Shown: piece after piece, positions 17,594 through 25,678 of the stretch
Layout: every line of letters begins with the position of its first letter
How positions within the stretch are numbered: position 1 is the stretch's first letter
Source of the DNA: QHXW01 sp963752965
Lineage (GTDB): Bacteria > Acidobacteriota > Terriglobia > Bryobacterales > Bryobacteraceae
NCBI GenBank assembly: GCA_963752965.1
Contig: CAVWAJ010000018.1
Location: forward strand, 124,001-188,000
Reading direction: 5' to 3'
DNA length: 64,000 nt
Translations under genes and position numbers: made by a program
Notes under the pieces: model-generated
What the model saw: only the letters and a program-made list of their open reading frames with translations
What the model was told of the DNA's origin: nothing
Database searches by the model: none

Positions 17594-20395
17594 TCAGGAG
17601 CTAACCACAGTCTCCAGGCGGCCTTGTGATGGTGAAGGGGTATTCACCCCGACCTTCTTGAATCGACCCGTGAAATAGAAGGCGCTTCCCAAACCGGGTT
17701 CGCTTTCCACCCAGATTTGCCCGCCCATTATTTTCACCAGCCGCGACGAAATCGTCAGGCCCAGTCCCGTACCGCCGTGCTTTCGGGTGATGGAGCCGTC
17801 AGCCTGAGTGAACGATTCGAAGATCATCTTTTGCTTGTCTGCCAGAATTCCCAGTCCGGTATCCTTGACAGCAAATTTGAGGACGGCTGAGTCCGCCTCC
17901 TGTGACTCCAGACGGGCTTCCAATGTCACTGAGCCCTTCTCCGTAAATTTGATCGCATTTCCAAGTAGGTTCAACAGTACCTGTCGCAATCGTAACGGAT
18001 CAGCCAACAATACGTCAGGCAGATCAGGCGACGTGCGCCACAACAGTTCCAGCCCTTTCTTGCTTGCCGCCGGTTTGAGAAAGTGCGAAGCTTCTTCGAG
18101 CAATGCGGCAATGGAAAGCGCCACAGGATCGAGCTCCATTCTCCCGGCTTCGATCTTTGAGAGGTCCAGAATGTCATTCAGCAGGGACATGAGTGATCCT
18201 GCCGAGCTCATGGCGTCGAAGAGGTAATCCTTCTGCTCATCGGGGTTGGGCGTATCTAAAGCGAGCCCTATCATGCCGATGATGCCGTTCATCGGAGTAC
18301 GGATCTCGTGGCTCATGTTGGCGAGAAACTCGCTTTTCATTCGGCTGGCGCCTTCCGCGGCTTCTTTGGCCTTCTGGAGTTCCGCCAGGTAGAGCTTGCG
18401 CTCCGTGATGTCACGCCCGACTCCCACCAGGCCCACCACGTTACCAGCGGTATCCCGAACCGGCACTTCCGTCGTCAAGAGCCACACAGTGGCACCAGCC
18501 GAATCCGGAGTTGATTCCTCTCGGTTGATTACCGCCTGGCCCAACAGGACTTTTTCTTCGCCCGACGCATAGGCTGTTGCCAGTTCTTTAGGGTAGAAAT
18601 CAAAATCGGTCCTTCCCAAAAGCTCTTCTGGTGATGTTGCGCCCATTCGGGAAGCCAGCGCCTTATTGGCCAATAGGAACTGATGCCGCTCGTTCTTGAC
18701 GTAAATGTAATCCGGCACATTGTCAATCAACGTCCTTAGCAGCGTACGCTCCTGCCGCAGAGACTGATCTGCTCGCTTACGCTCGATCGCGACAGCGACT
18801 ACGTTTGCCAATGCGGAGAGTCCTCCCAGTACGGCATCAGTGAGCGGTTGTCTGCCAAACATCGCCACAACCCCCACCAACCGCTGTCCGACGATAAGAG
18901 GATACCCGGCGAACGATACCAAGCCCTCCCGCCGGACCCATGCCGGGTCACCCACACGGATATCACTGCCGAGGTTGTTAGTTATATGTGGCTGACGTTC
19001 CGAAGCGATGAGGCCGATCTTGAGTTTGCCAACGGGCACGCGGCCATGCACGCCGTTGATATGGGTGTACAACCCGGCGCTAGCCTGCAACTCTAGCGTC
19101 GTGCCGTCTTCGCTCACCGTCCAGATGCGAGCGAGAGCCGCATCCAAATGCCGAACGAGGGCCTCTACCGATCGGGACAAAATCTCCCCCAGGTTACTGC
19201 TTTGCATCACCGCATTGCCCACTTCGACATCAACCGCTGCGACGCGCATCTGCTGGCTGAGTTCTTCATTCTTGCTGAACAGCTCAGCAGTATGCTTCCG
19301 GACGCGACGGCGGAGCGTCCACACCCAGCCGAGCGCTCCCGTAATTCCGACTCCTAGAAAGACCAGCAACCAAAGGGATCGGTTAGGGGTCCACCAATTT
19401 GGCCTTCGAAGCACGGCGATGTCTTCGCCCGATCTCAGCAACAGGCGAAAGGATTTCGGGTCGTTGAACTCCCCGGCGACCTCGATAAGACAGATACCTG
19501 TCAACTTCAGGCCGCCGCCCTCCTGCAAGGCAAAACTAGCCAGCTTTTCGGACGGCTGATCGATCTCAGCTTCAAAAATCTGCCCATCCGATACCAGTCT
19601 CAGCCAGGCAGTCTTGCGCATGGCCTTAAACCCTATAAGATCCGCTTCGATCTCTACTAGGTCACCGTCATGATCCCCGTTCAGGGCCTGCTTGGCCGTT
19701 ACGTGATAAGGTTCTGGCACCGGGCCGTGTTCCAGCAATCGCACTGTCGCGTATTCCAACACCGGATTGTAGTCACCGGGCGCCGCGATGCCCACGGCCT
19801 CCACAACATCGCCGGGCTGGAATAAAGCGGTCTGCCGCGTTTCGACCATGAGCCCCTGCTGGCCGTCACGAATAAACAACGATCGTCCGGGCCGTTGAAG
19901 GGTTACTATCCCACGCACTCGGATGCGCTCATTCGAAGCTCTCCTTGGAGAAAACCGCTGCAGGTCTTCCGCACGCCGGAGAGCGAGCTCCGATGACTCC
20001 GAGGGGGCAGCCTCGTTGACTACCACATCCTTGATGCTTTGCGCGTCGATCCTGACACCCGTGAGCTGTCTTCTCTTTGTGAATGCCGCACCACACACGC
20101 CGCGCACCGTGACCGTTGCTCCCGGCAGGCGCTTGGTGTCATCTCCCGAATAGCCCGGAATTACTATGCGGACATTCCCCGCCCCAATCCCGACATAAAT
20201 GTTCGCGCGCCGGTTTTCGACCACGGCGGACAGAACTACGCCATGCACTTCCACCCAGGTGCTGTCGTAGGAGCCGGTTTTGAGGTCCTCTAGGGCGACT
20301 CGCACAGCTCTTGGAAGAACACCTGCACCGAGAACGCGAATCTTTGGCTTCTCAATGACAGGTGCAAACTCACCGGGACCACTGATTCCGGTCAC
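17594..20395 (-). CDS. Sensor histidine kinase, C-terminal 933 residues (5' part cut off by IS630)
   Basis: Membrane-bound signalling kinase whose gene is interrupted at 20402 by an IS630-type element. Remaining order: extracytoplasmic OB-like/DUF sensor repeats (about 1-330), one transmembrane helix (SLWLLVFLGVGITGALGWVW, about 345), coiled region, GAF domain (about 385-540), PAS domain (LIDNVPDYIYVKNERHQFLL ... GVGRDITERK, about 550-670), HisKA with phospho-accepting His in NMSHEIRTPMNGIIGM, and HATPase_c (N box NLLGNAIKFTEKG, G boxes DTGLGI and GGTGLGLTIS). No receiver domain is attached. An internal ATG at 20393-20395 opens the present frame, but the protein would lack its signal peptide and first sensor repeat. 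Confidence 0.85.
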   Translation of the reverse strand: MTGISGPGEFAPVIEKPKIRVLGAGVLPRAVRVALEDLKTGSYDSTWVEVHGVVLSAVVENRRANIYVGIGAGNVRIVIPGYSGDDTKRLPGATVTVRGVCGAAFTKRRQLTGVRIDAQSIKDVVVNEAAPSESSELALRRAEDLQRFSPRRASNERIRVRGIVTLQRPGRSLFIRDGQQGLMVETRQTALFQPGDVVEAVGIAAPGDYNPVLEYATVRLLEHGPVPEPYHVTAKQALNGDHDGDLVEIEADLIGFKAMRKTAWLRLVSDGQIFEAEIDQPSEKLASFALQEGGGLKLTGICLIEVAGEFNDPKSFRLLLRSGEDIAVLRRPNWWTPNRSLWLLVFLGVGITGALGWVWTLRRRVRKHTAELFSKNEELSQQMRVAAVDVEVGNAVMQSSNLGEILSRSVEALVRHLDAALARIWTVSEDGTTLELQASAGLYTHINGVHGRVPVGKLKIGLIASERQPHITNNLGSDIRVGDPAWVRREGLVSFAGYPLIVGQRLVGVVAMFGRQPLTDAVLGGLSALANVVAVAIERKRADQSLRQERTLLRTLIDNVPDYIYVKNERHQFLLANKALASRMGATSPEELLGRTDFDFYPKELATAYASGEEKVLLGQAVINREESTPDSAGATVWLLTTEVPVRDTAGNVVGLVGVGRDITERKLYLAELQKAKEAAEGASRMKSEFLANMSHEIRTPMNGIIGMIGLALDTPNPDEQKDYLFDAMSSAGSLMSLLNDILDLSKIEAGRMELDPVALSIAALLEEASHFLKPAASKKGLELLWRTSPDLPDVLLADPLRLRQVLLNLLGNAIKFTEKGSVTLEARLESQEADSAVLKFAVKDTGLGILADKQKMIFESFTQADGSITRKHGGTGLGLTISSRLVKIMGGQIWVESEPGLGSAFYFTGRFKKVGVNTPSPSQGRLETVVSS

Positions 20396-20403
20396 TTCAA
20401 CTA

Positions 20404-21568
20404 GTGTAGTGCGGCATAAATAGTAACGATTATAGAAGACGTGTCGTCTTTACAATAGGAGGACCAAAGACGATGCGCGTGGCGCGACCCATAGTTCTGA
20501 GTTCTGACCAGCAAGAAATCCTGGAATCTCGGGCCCGAGCTCGCAGCGCGCCAGCGCGGAGCGTGGAACGAGCGCGGATCATCTTGTTGGCCGGCGCCGG
20601 GCTGCAAGATCTGCAGATCGCGGCTAAGTTGAAGATCACACCGGAGAAGGCCGCACGTTGGCGGAATCGGTTTCTGGATGGAGGTTTTGCGGCGCTGGAC
20701 AAAGATGCGCCGCGCCCGGGAAGAACGCCAACGATCACACCGGCCAAGGTGCAAGAGGTGATCCGGAAAACGACGCAGGAGACGCCCAACAACGCTACGC
20801 ACTGGAGCACGCGCACCATGGCAGAGGCCGCAGGCCTCAGTGAAAAGAGCGTGCGCCGGATCTGGCAGAAACATGGTCTGAAGCCGCACTTGGCCCGAAC
20901 CTTCAAGGTGAGCAACGATCCCGAGTTCGCCGAGAAGCTGGACGCCATCATCGGGCTTTATCGCAACCCGCCGGAACACGCCATCGTTCTGTGCGCCGAC
21001 GAGAAGAGCCAGATCCAAGCACTGGACCGCACGCAACCTGGCCTGCCGCTAAAAAAGGGGCGCTGCGGAACGATGACCCACGACTACAAGCGCAACGGAA
21101 CGGCCACCCTGTTTGCGGCGATGAGCACGCTCGATGGCACCGTAATCAGCATGTGCGACGACCGGCACCGGCATCAGGAGTGGCTAAAATTCCTGCGCGT
21201 GATTGACCAAGTCACCCCTGCAGGCAAGCAAATCCATCTGATCGCGGATAACTATTCCACACACAAACATCCCAAGGTCGAGAAGTGGCTGGCCCGCCAT
21301 CCGCGCTTCCATGTGTACTTCACTCCCACCAGCAGTTCCTGGCTGAACATGGTGGAGCGTTTCTTCCGCGACCTCACGCAGAACCGGCTGCGGCGAGGCA
21401 TCTTCCGCGACGTCGAGGAACTGATCATGGCTATCGGGGACTACATCGATCAGCACAACGACCATCCCAAACCGTTTGTCTGGACCGCCAAAGCATCCGA
21501 TATTCTGGAAAAGGTTAAGCGCGCCCGCCACGCGCTGGATAATCGTTAATCTGTATGCCGCACTACAC
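20404..21568 (+). mobile_element. IS630-family insertion with TA target duplication
   Basis: A 1.17-kb element with terminal inverted repeats seen directly: the left end reads TGTAGTGCGGCATA from about 20405 and the right end is its reverse complement, TATGCCGCACTACA, ending at 21567. Both sides are flanked by CTAG, consistent with the TA duplication typical of IS630/Tc1 elements (TA at 20402-20403 and 21569-21570). It sits inside a histidine kinase gene, whose reading frame is restored on removal. It carries a single intact transposase. Confidence 0.93.
20473..21549 (+). CDS. IS630-family transposase
   Basis: 358-residue DDE transposase. The N-terminal helix-turn-helix pair (QDLQIAAKLKITPEKAARWR and MAEAAGLSEKSVRRIWQKHG) binds the element ends. 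The catalytic core has the first aspartate in AIVLCADEKSQIQALDR, the second in IHLIADNYSTHKHPKV, and the glutamate in SSSWLNMVERFFRDLTQN, the standard IS630 D-D-E arrangement. The frame is full length and starts with an AGGAGGACC-like Shine-Dalgarno, so it is potentially active, in keeping with the clean TA duplication around the element. Confidence 0.93.
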   Translation: MRVARPIVLSSDQQEILESRARARSAPARSVERARIILLAGAGLQDLQIAAKLKITPEKAARWRNRFLDGGFAALDKDAPRPGRTPTITPAKVQEVIRKTTQETPNNATHWSTRTMAEAAGLSEKSVRRIWQKHGLKPHLARTFKVSNDPEFAEKLDAIIGLYRNPPEHAIVLCADEKSQIQALDRTQPGLPLKKGRCGTMTHDYKRNGTATLFAAMSTLDGTVISMCDDRHRHQEWLKFLRVIDQVTPAGKQIHLIADNYSTHKHPKVEKWLARHPRFHVYFTPTSSSWLNMVERFFRDLTQNRLRRGIFRDVEELIMAIGDYIDQHNDHPKPFVWTAKASDILEKVKRARHALDNR

Positions 21569-21862
21569 TAGCTGCCCCTGGCGCACATCGACGGGTTTCT
21601 GACAGTCAACGTAGATGCCTCCACTCGAATCCTGCACGAAGAGATCAGGCAAGGAAGGATCATGATAAGTGACCACTCCACGCACTCGCACTGGCAATCC
21701 TTGGGAAGCTTGATTAGGAGGCAAAACGCGCACTTCGGCCACATGCTCCAGGGTCTTCACTTTGGCTAGAGCTGTGTTAGGTGTGCCCGAACAGATCAGT
21801 GCGATCGCCACGACTTTCGCAAGCCGTACGTGATCCGAGCATAGTCGTCGGTGGAAGGGCAC
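21563..21862 (-). pseudogene. 5' part of the IS-split histidine kinase gene
   Basis: Reads from a GTG at 21862 as a signal peptide (VVAIALICSGTPNTALA) followed by HVAEVRVLPPNQASQGLPVR and LPDLFVQDSSGGIYVDCQKP, then runs into the IS630-type element. Removing the element and one TA copy restores a continuous frame (QGQLVEVTGISGPG), joining exactly to the larger part at 20401. The intact protein would be about 1030 residues. The fragment matches the repeated OB-like domain found again in the larger part. Confidence 0.85.
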
Positions 21863-22496
21863 TCTAGCTTTTCCCTACACGCCCGCGGGTCCTCGTGGCG
21901 TTCGAGCCGAAAGGAATTCACATGTTAGACGCATGTCGGACATCCCCTCTGTCTAACTTCCTACTCTGCAGCATGCATCTTAATAATGGCTTCCGCAAGT
22001 AAACCTAAGTTAACGGTTTGTTAGTCGACATAAGCGGAACGCGCGGCACATCAAAGCGGTTCCCAGGTTGGAGCCTTCGGAATGCGGTACGAATAGCTAG
22101 CGTTAATGCTCCACAACGGGCGTATTCGCGGCTAGCACGGCGTACCTAAGACTTCCCGCCGTGAAGGCATTCCGATTGTGATCGCATAATTCATGCGAAG
22201 GGGATATGTCAACAGGAATCGGGTGCTATCAAATCCGGCTGCCACGATTCCGGTGGGCGCCAAGTGAGCCGTCTGCCCTGTTTTCGAGTACGCCGTGGCT
22301 CGGGCGCTCCTATCTCTGTCGCATCCACATTACTTACCCGAGGTCCGCGATTTGTTCACCGCCCAGATTCGTAACCGGACACCCGCCGCGGGTAGCGGAA
22401 CGCTGGTGTCCGGTTCTCGGAGCGGCATTTTCGGAGGAAACCATCGGGCTCGTCACGTCTTGTGCGGCAGGCGCGGCGCTCTCGCTGCCAACTTCG
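21863..22496. other. Non-coding stretch upstream of the kinase gene
   Basis: About 630 bases with no convincing protein in any frame. It must contain the promoter of the leftward kinase gene near 21870-22000 (AT-richer segment around 21960-22030). The short plus-strand frame at 22206-22607 has no recognisable similarity and runs opposite to a HAF-repeat remnant, so I regard it as spurious. Confidence 0.4.
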
Positions 22497-22955
22497 CTAG
22501 CGGTGGGTCGCCAGAAAGCCGTGAGCCTCGCCGGCGCTAGTCACGGTCAAGCCTACGATCTCCCCGGAGGAGTTGATAGACTGTGCGACCAGCAGGTGCA
22601 ACGCTGAGTTGGCAGGGATGACGGTGTTGAGGTCGGTCATCACGCCGTTCTCCCATAGGAACGCGCGCGGGCTTTAAGTTCGCGGCTAGCGACGCGCCCA
22701 CCACCTCGCCTCTGTCGTTGATGCCGAGGGCGACGCTCGCAAAGTCCCCTTGAAGCGTTTCGAGGTCCTTCATACCTGTCTCCTTGGTCCAGAGGTAGGC
22801 ATGTCCAAGAGATAGAGCCCGAGATTTGAGTTGAAGGCTGCGCAAGGGCCTGACACGCCGACGACCTGACCTTTGTCGTTGATCCCGACGGCGGCTCCGT
22901 CCGGGTCGCCGGGGTATGTGGGGAGTTTGTAGATCTTGCCGTCTTTCGCCCGTTA
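22497..22955 (-). pseudogene. HAF-repeat extracellular protein remnant
   Basis: Three short pieces in successive frames show the HAF (probable extracellular) repeat: GAAVGINDKGQVVGVSGPC near 22900, LGHAYLWTKETGMKDLETLQ with VALGINDRGEVVGASL near 22820-22690, and RAFLWENGVMTDLN, INSSGEIVGLTV and AHGFLATHR with its stop at 22497. The repeat core GINxxGxVVG and xAFLWxNG is characteristic. At least two frameshifts separate the pieces and the 5' region is absent. It follows an RtcB remnant in the same direction. Confidence 0.65.
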
Positions 22956-22982
22956 TGGCCCCACTTCGACTCGACGGGGGCT

Positions 22983-23375
22983 TTAATCCTTAAATGGGTC
23001 GTACACATATCTGCCGGCCATCGCCACACCCAATGGCTTGAGTGTAAGAAGCACGCGCACGGAGTCCGAGTGCTCGGAGAACTTCTGGCAGCCTTTTGTA
23101 ACAGGGCGGCGACTCATCGACGCCGCCCCCGCGCAGCTCAACGTGGGACTCGTTCACCCAGGTGTCCATCAATTCCTGGGTGACCTTCGGCTGGCGCGTC
23201 CACTCGCCAGCTTTGTCGCCCTTTCCCTTGGCTTCCATCCGGCCCATCACGCGGCCGGCGCCGTGGATGGTCGAGTAGAGCGAGAGCGAGGCTTGCTCGT
23301 TCTCGATGCCTTCCAGGATGACGGAGGTCTCGCCCATGTTCCCTCCCAGGAACCCCCTCTGGCCGGGGAACGTGT
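22983..23375 (-). pseudogene. rtcB: RtcB RNA ligase, C-terminal remnant
   Basis: The C-terminal third of the tRNA-splicing/RNA-repair ligase RtcB. It begins abruptly as TFPGQRGFLGGNMGETSVIL and continues with LSLYSTIHGAGRVMGRMEAK (HGAGR carries the conserved active-site His/Arg region) and VELRGGGVDESPPCYKRL. After a frame change near 23060 it ends as VRVLLTLKPLGVAMAG then RYVYDPFKD and stop at 22983. The N-terminal two thirds, including the GMP-accepting region and most metal ligands, are missing. The truncation point coincides with a tRNA-3'-end-like sequence, suggesting a recombination junction. Confidence 0.75.
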
Positions 23376-23410
23376 TGGCAGAGGGCGGAGGAGTCGAACC
23401 GCCATCCGGG
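23376..23410 (-). other. tRNA 3'-end-like sequence (T-arm and CCA)
   Basis: On the minus strand the sequence reads GGCGGTTCGACTCCTCC and then GCCCTCTGCCA. This is a T-arm with the invariant GGTTCGA.TCC loop, an acceptor 3' strand and an encoded CCA. No matching D-arm or anticodon arm at normal spacing was found. A 7-nt match to the acceptor strand exists 98 nt upstream, but that spacing is too long for a normal tRNA. It is more likely a tRNA 3' fragment used as an integration site, or a decayed tRNA. Confidence 0.35.
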
Positions 23411-23557
23411 TCTTTCCCAGAGCGCTGAACCCGCCCGGCCGGAACGGCCCCGGCAAGATCCAGCACGGGTCTGGACGGCTCGTGGCCCTCTCCCGACCGG
23501 TCCCCGAGGCGGTGCGGACCCGAGTTTCGTAAAACGCGCCCAGCTTGGGCAAAGGGG

Positions 23558-23962
23558 GTGTCAATCCTTGACCTTCCCAATTCCTATCCCCCAGAGATTC
23601 TTGTTCCCGCAGTCCAGATTCTGGAAGGGTCTATTCCTTTTTCAGAGCCTGCCGATAGTACCAATGTGGAAGCCGGACAAACCGATGGCGGCGCTCGCGT
23701 CCTGGTAGTGGACGACGAACCAGGAGTGCGGAGCCTCTGCGCCCAAGCATTGCAAACGGCTGGCGTCCAGGCCGAGGAAGCAGGCTCGGTGCCGGAGGCG
23801 ATTGCGATTCTGGAAGATGGCGAAGTCGAGATCGTGCTGAGCGACGTGTACCTGCCCGAGGTCGATGAGCTAAATCTGTTGCACATGATCCGGGAGTACT
23901 ATCCGGCCACTAGCGTGCCGGAGAATCCGATTGAGCTGGACCCACTGAACTTAAAGGGATGA
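23558..23962 (+). pseudogene. Truncated response-regulator receiver domain
   Basis: From about residue 46 this frame is a CheY-like receiver: acidic pocket in RVLVVDDEPGVRSLC, phospho-acceptor in EIVLSDVYLPEVDELNLLHM (Asp of LSD). It stops after YYPATSV, before the conserved Thr/Ser and Lys of strands 4 and 5, and continues with about 15 unrelated residues to a stop. The first 45 residues also look unrelated. A functional receiver needs about 120 residues, so this is probably a dead fragment. It ends 28 bases upstream of the porin gene. Confidence 0.6.
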
Positions 23963-23990
23963 ATTACCAACTGAAAGGGGTACTTGAACC

Positions 23991-25202
23991 ATGAAAAGAC
24001 TTTCGAGCCCGTTGCTGGGGCTGTTTGCCCTGGCGTCGGCAATCACAGTAATTCCCGCGAGTGCGCAACTCGCCGATTTCACAATTGACGGGCGTGAAAT
24101 CGTCATTCACGGATTTCTCGCCGAGGGCTACATGAAATCGGACGGGAACAACTTCCTTACAGCTCAAACTGGCGACGGCACATTCCAGGATGTCGAAGGC
24201 GCGCTGAATATCGCGACGAACATCACGGACAACCTGCACGTGGGCGCGCAGATCTATGTCCGTGATATCGGGCGTCTGGGCGGCGGCAAGCCGCAGTTGG
24301 ACTGGGCATACGCGGATTATAAGGTCAAGGACTGGCTGGGTTTTCGCGGTGGCAAGGTGAAAACTCCATTGGGGCTGTACAACGACACGCAGGATATGGA
24401 ATTCCTCTACCCCTGGGTGCTGATGCCGCAATCGATGTACCCGTCCGACCTGCGGTCTCTGACCATCGCGCACACGGGTGGGGATATCTACGGCACGATC
24501 GGGCTGGGCAAAGTCGGATCGGTGACCTACCAGGGCTACGGCGGCACCAAGCCGGTCGATATGCAAGGCGGGTTCCTCTATGGCCTGCAAGATTCCGGGT
24601 TCAGGAACGTGAGGTATAGCGGTACCGAAGCCGGGTACGATGTCGGCTGGAAAACCCCCGTCACGGGGCTACGAGTCGGGGCGTCGTACATGTGGAGCGA
24701 CACGCCTATTCTAGCTTCCCTGCAGGTGCGGAAGGCGTTGTTGCCTGGGTCCGCCGATATGCACAGCAATCAATACGCCGGTTATGCGGAGTACCGCTAT
24801 CACGGGCTGTCTCTCGCCACCGAATACCGGCCCGAGTCTCGGAACACCCCCTTGGTGTTTGACCCGCTTCAGGCGGTGCGCGCTGCGGATTACAGGTCCT
24901 ACTTCGTCTCCGCTGCGTATCGCTTCAATAAGTGGCTCCAATTGGGCACCTACAACTCGCGCTTTCAATTCAACGCGAACGCCGTTCCCGGCCTTCTGGC
25001 TGGCGCCGACAGCCACATTGACGACCAGGTCGTAACGGCTCGGTTCGATTTTTGGAAATATTGCGACCTGAAAGTGGAAGGGCACTTCATGAACGGTGTG
25101 GGCAGCTCGATTTCAACCCACGGCTTTTATCTGTCGGACAACCCCCAAGGTCTGAAGCCAGACACCAAGCTGTTGGCGGTCCGGCTGGGCTTCAATCTCT
25201 AG
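23991..25202 (+). CDS. Outer-membrane porin-like beta-barrel
   Basis: 403-residue exported protein with a clear signal peptide (LLGLFALASAITVIPASAQ). The mature sequence alternates hydrophobic and polar residues, with many aromatic girdle positions (DWAYADYKVKDWLGFRGGKV, YLSPYF-like turns, YAEYRYHGLSLATEYRPES), and ends in a C-terminal strand LLAVRLGFNL. This fits 14-18-stranded anion or general porins. The GVKTPLG-like segment (GKVKTPLGLYNDTQ) is common in such acidobacterial and proteobacterial porins. It has an AAAGGGG ribosome-binding site and is followed by a small periplasmic binding protein and a chemoreceptor with gaps of 30 and 20 bases, so it likely admits the ligand they sense. The ligand is unknown. 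Confidence 0.75.
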   Translation: MKRLSSPLLGLFALASAITVIPASAQLADFTIDGREIVIHGFLAEGYMKSDGNNFLTAQTGDGTFQDVEGALNIATNITDNLHVGAQIYVRDIGRLGGGKPQLDWAYADYKVKDWLGFRGGKVKTPLGLYNDTQDMEFLYPWVLMPQSMYPSDLRSLTIAHTGGDIYGTIGLGKVGSVTYQGYGGTKPVDMQGGFLYGLQDSGFRNVRYSGTEAGYDVGWKTPVTGLRVGASYMWSDTPILASLQVRKALLPGSADMHSNQYAGYAEYRYHGLSLATEYRPESRNTPLVFDPLQAVRAADYRSYFVSAAYRFNKWLQLGTYNSRFQFNANAVPGLLAGADSHIDDQVVTARFDFWKYCDLKVEGHFMNGVGSSISTHGFYLSDNPQGLKPDTKLLAVRLGFNL

Positions 25203-25232
25203 GGCGAAGGATAAGAAAAAGAGAAAAACACC

Positions 25233-25658
25233 ATGAAATCCACAATATTCAACTTCATCCGTCTCATGGCTCTGGCCCCGGCGCTGGTCGCCGCTTTGCC
25301 GGCCGCCGACTACCAGGTGGTGGCCAGTAAGGACGTCGCGGTGGACGAGATTTCGGCCGCCGACCTGAAAAAAATCTTCCTGCTTTCGAAAACCTCGGTG
25401 GGTTCCGGGCATATCGCTCCGGTGCTGCAGCAGGGCGGCCCGGCGCACCAGGCGTTCGTGAAGGAGTGCCTGTCGGAGACCGAACAGGATCTGAAAGACT
25501 ACTACAAGGAACTGGTGTTCACCGGGAAAGCGGTGGCCCCCAAGTCGATGGCGAACGATGCCGCCATGATTGCTTTCCTTTCTATGGGCAAAGGCGCAAT
25601 CGGATACGTGTCTGCTTCAGCCATCCCCATGGGTATCAAGAAGATCACAGTTAAATAG
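25233..25658 (+). CDS. Small periplasmic phosphate-binding-like protein
   Basis: 141-residue exported protein with a signal peptide (LMALAPALVAALPAADY). The mature part resembles one lobe of PstS-type (PBP-like) substrate-binding proteins: YQVVASKDVAVDEISAADL, KKIFLLSKTS, APKSMANDAAMIAFLSMGKG and AIGYVSASA. Full PstS proteins are about 300 residues, so this is a mini single-lobe form, a family often encoded beside chemoreceptors or histidine kinases. It lies 30 bases after the porin and 20 bases before the chemoreceptor. A role as sensory binding protein for the chemoreceptor is inferred. Confidence 0.75.
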   Translation: MKSTIFNFIRLMALAPALVAALPAADYQVVASKDVAVDEISAADLKKIFLLSKTSVGSGHIAPVLQQGGPAHQAFVKECLSETEQDLKDYYKELVFTGKAVAPKSMANDAAMIAFLSMGKGAIGYVSASAIPMGIKKITVK

Positions 25659-25678
25659 AGCGTGAAGGAGGAGATTCC

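Noticed and set aside
22206..22607. Plus-strand frame of 133 codons
   Set aside because: No recognisable similarity and it overlaps a HAF-repeat remnant on the other strand; most likely spurious.
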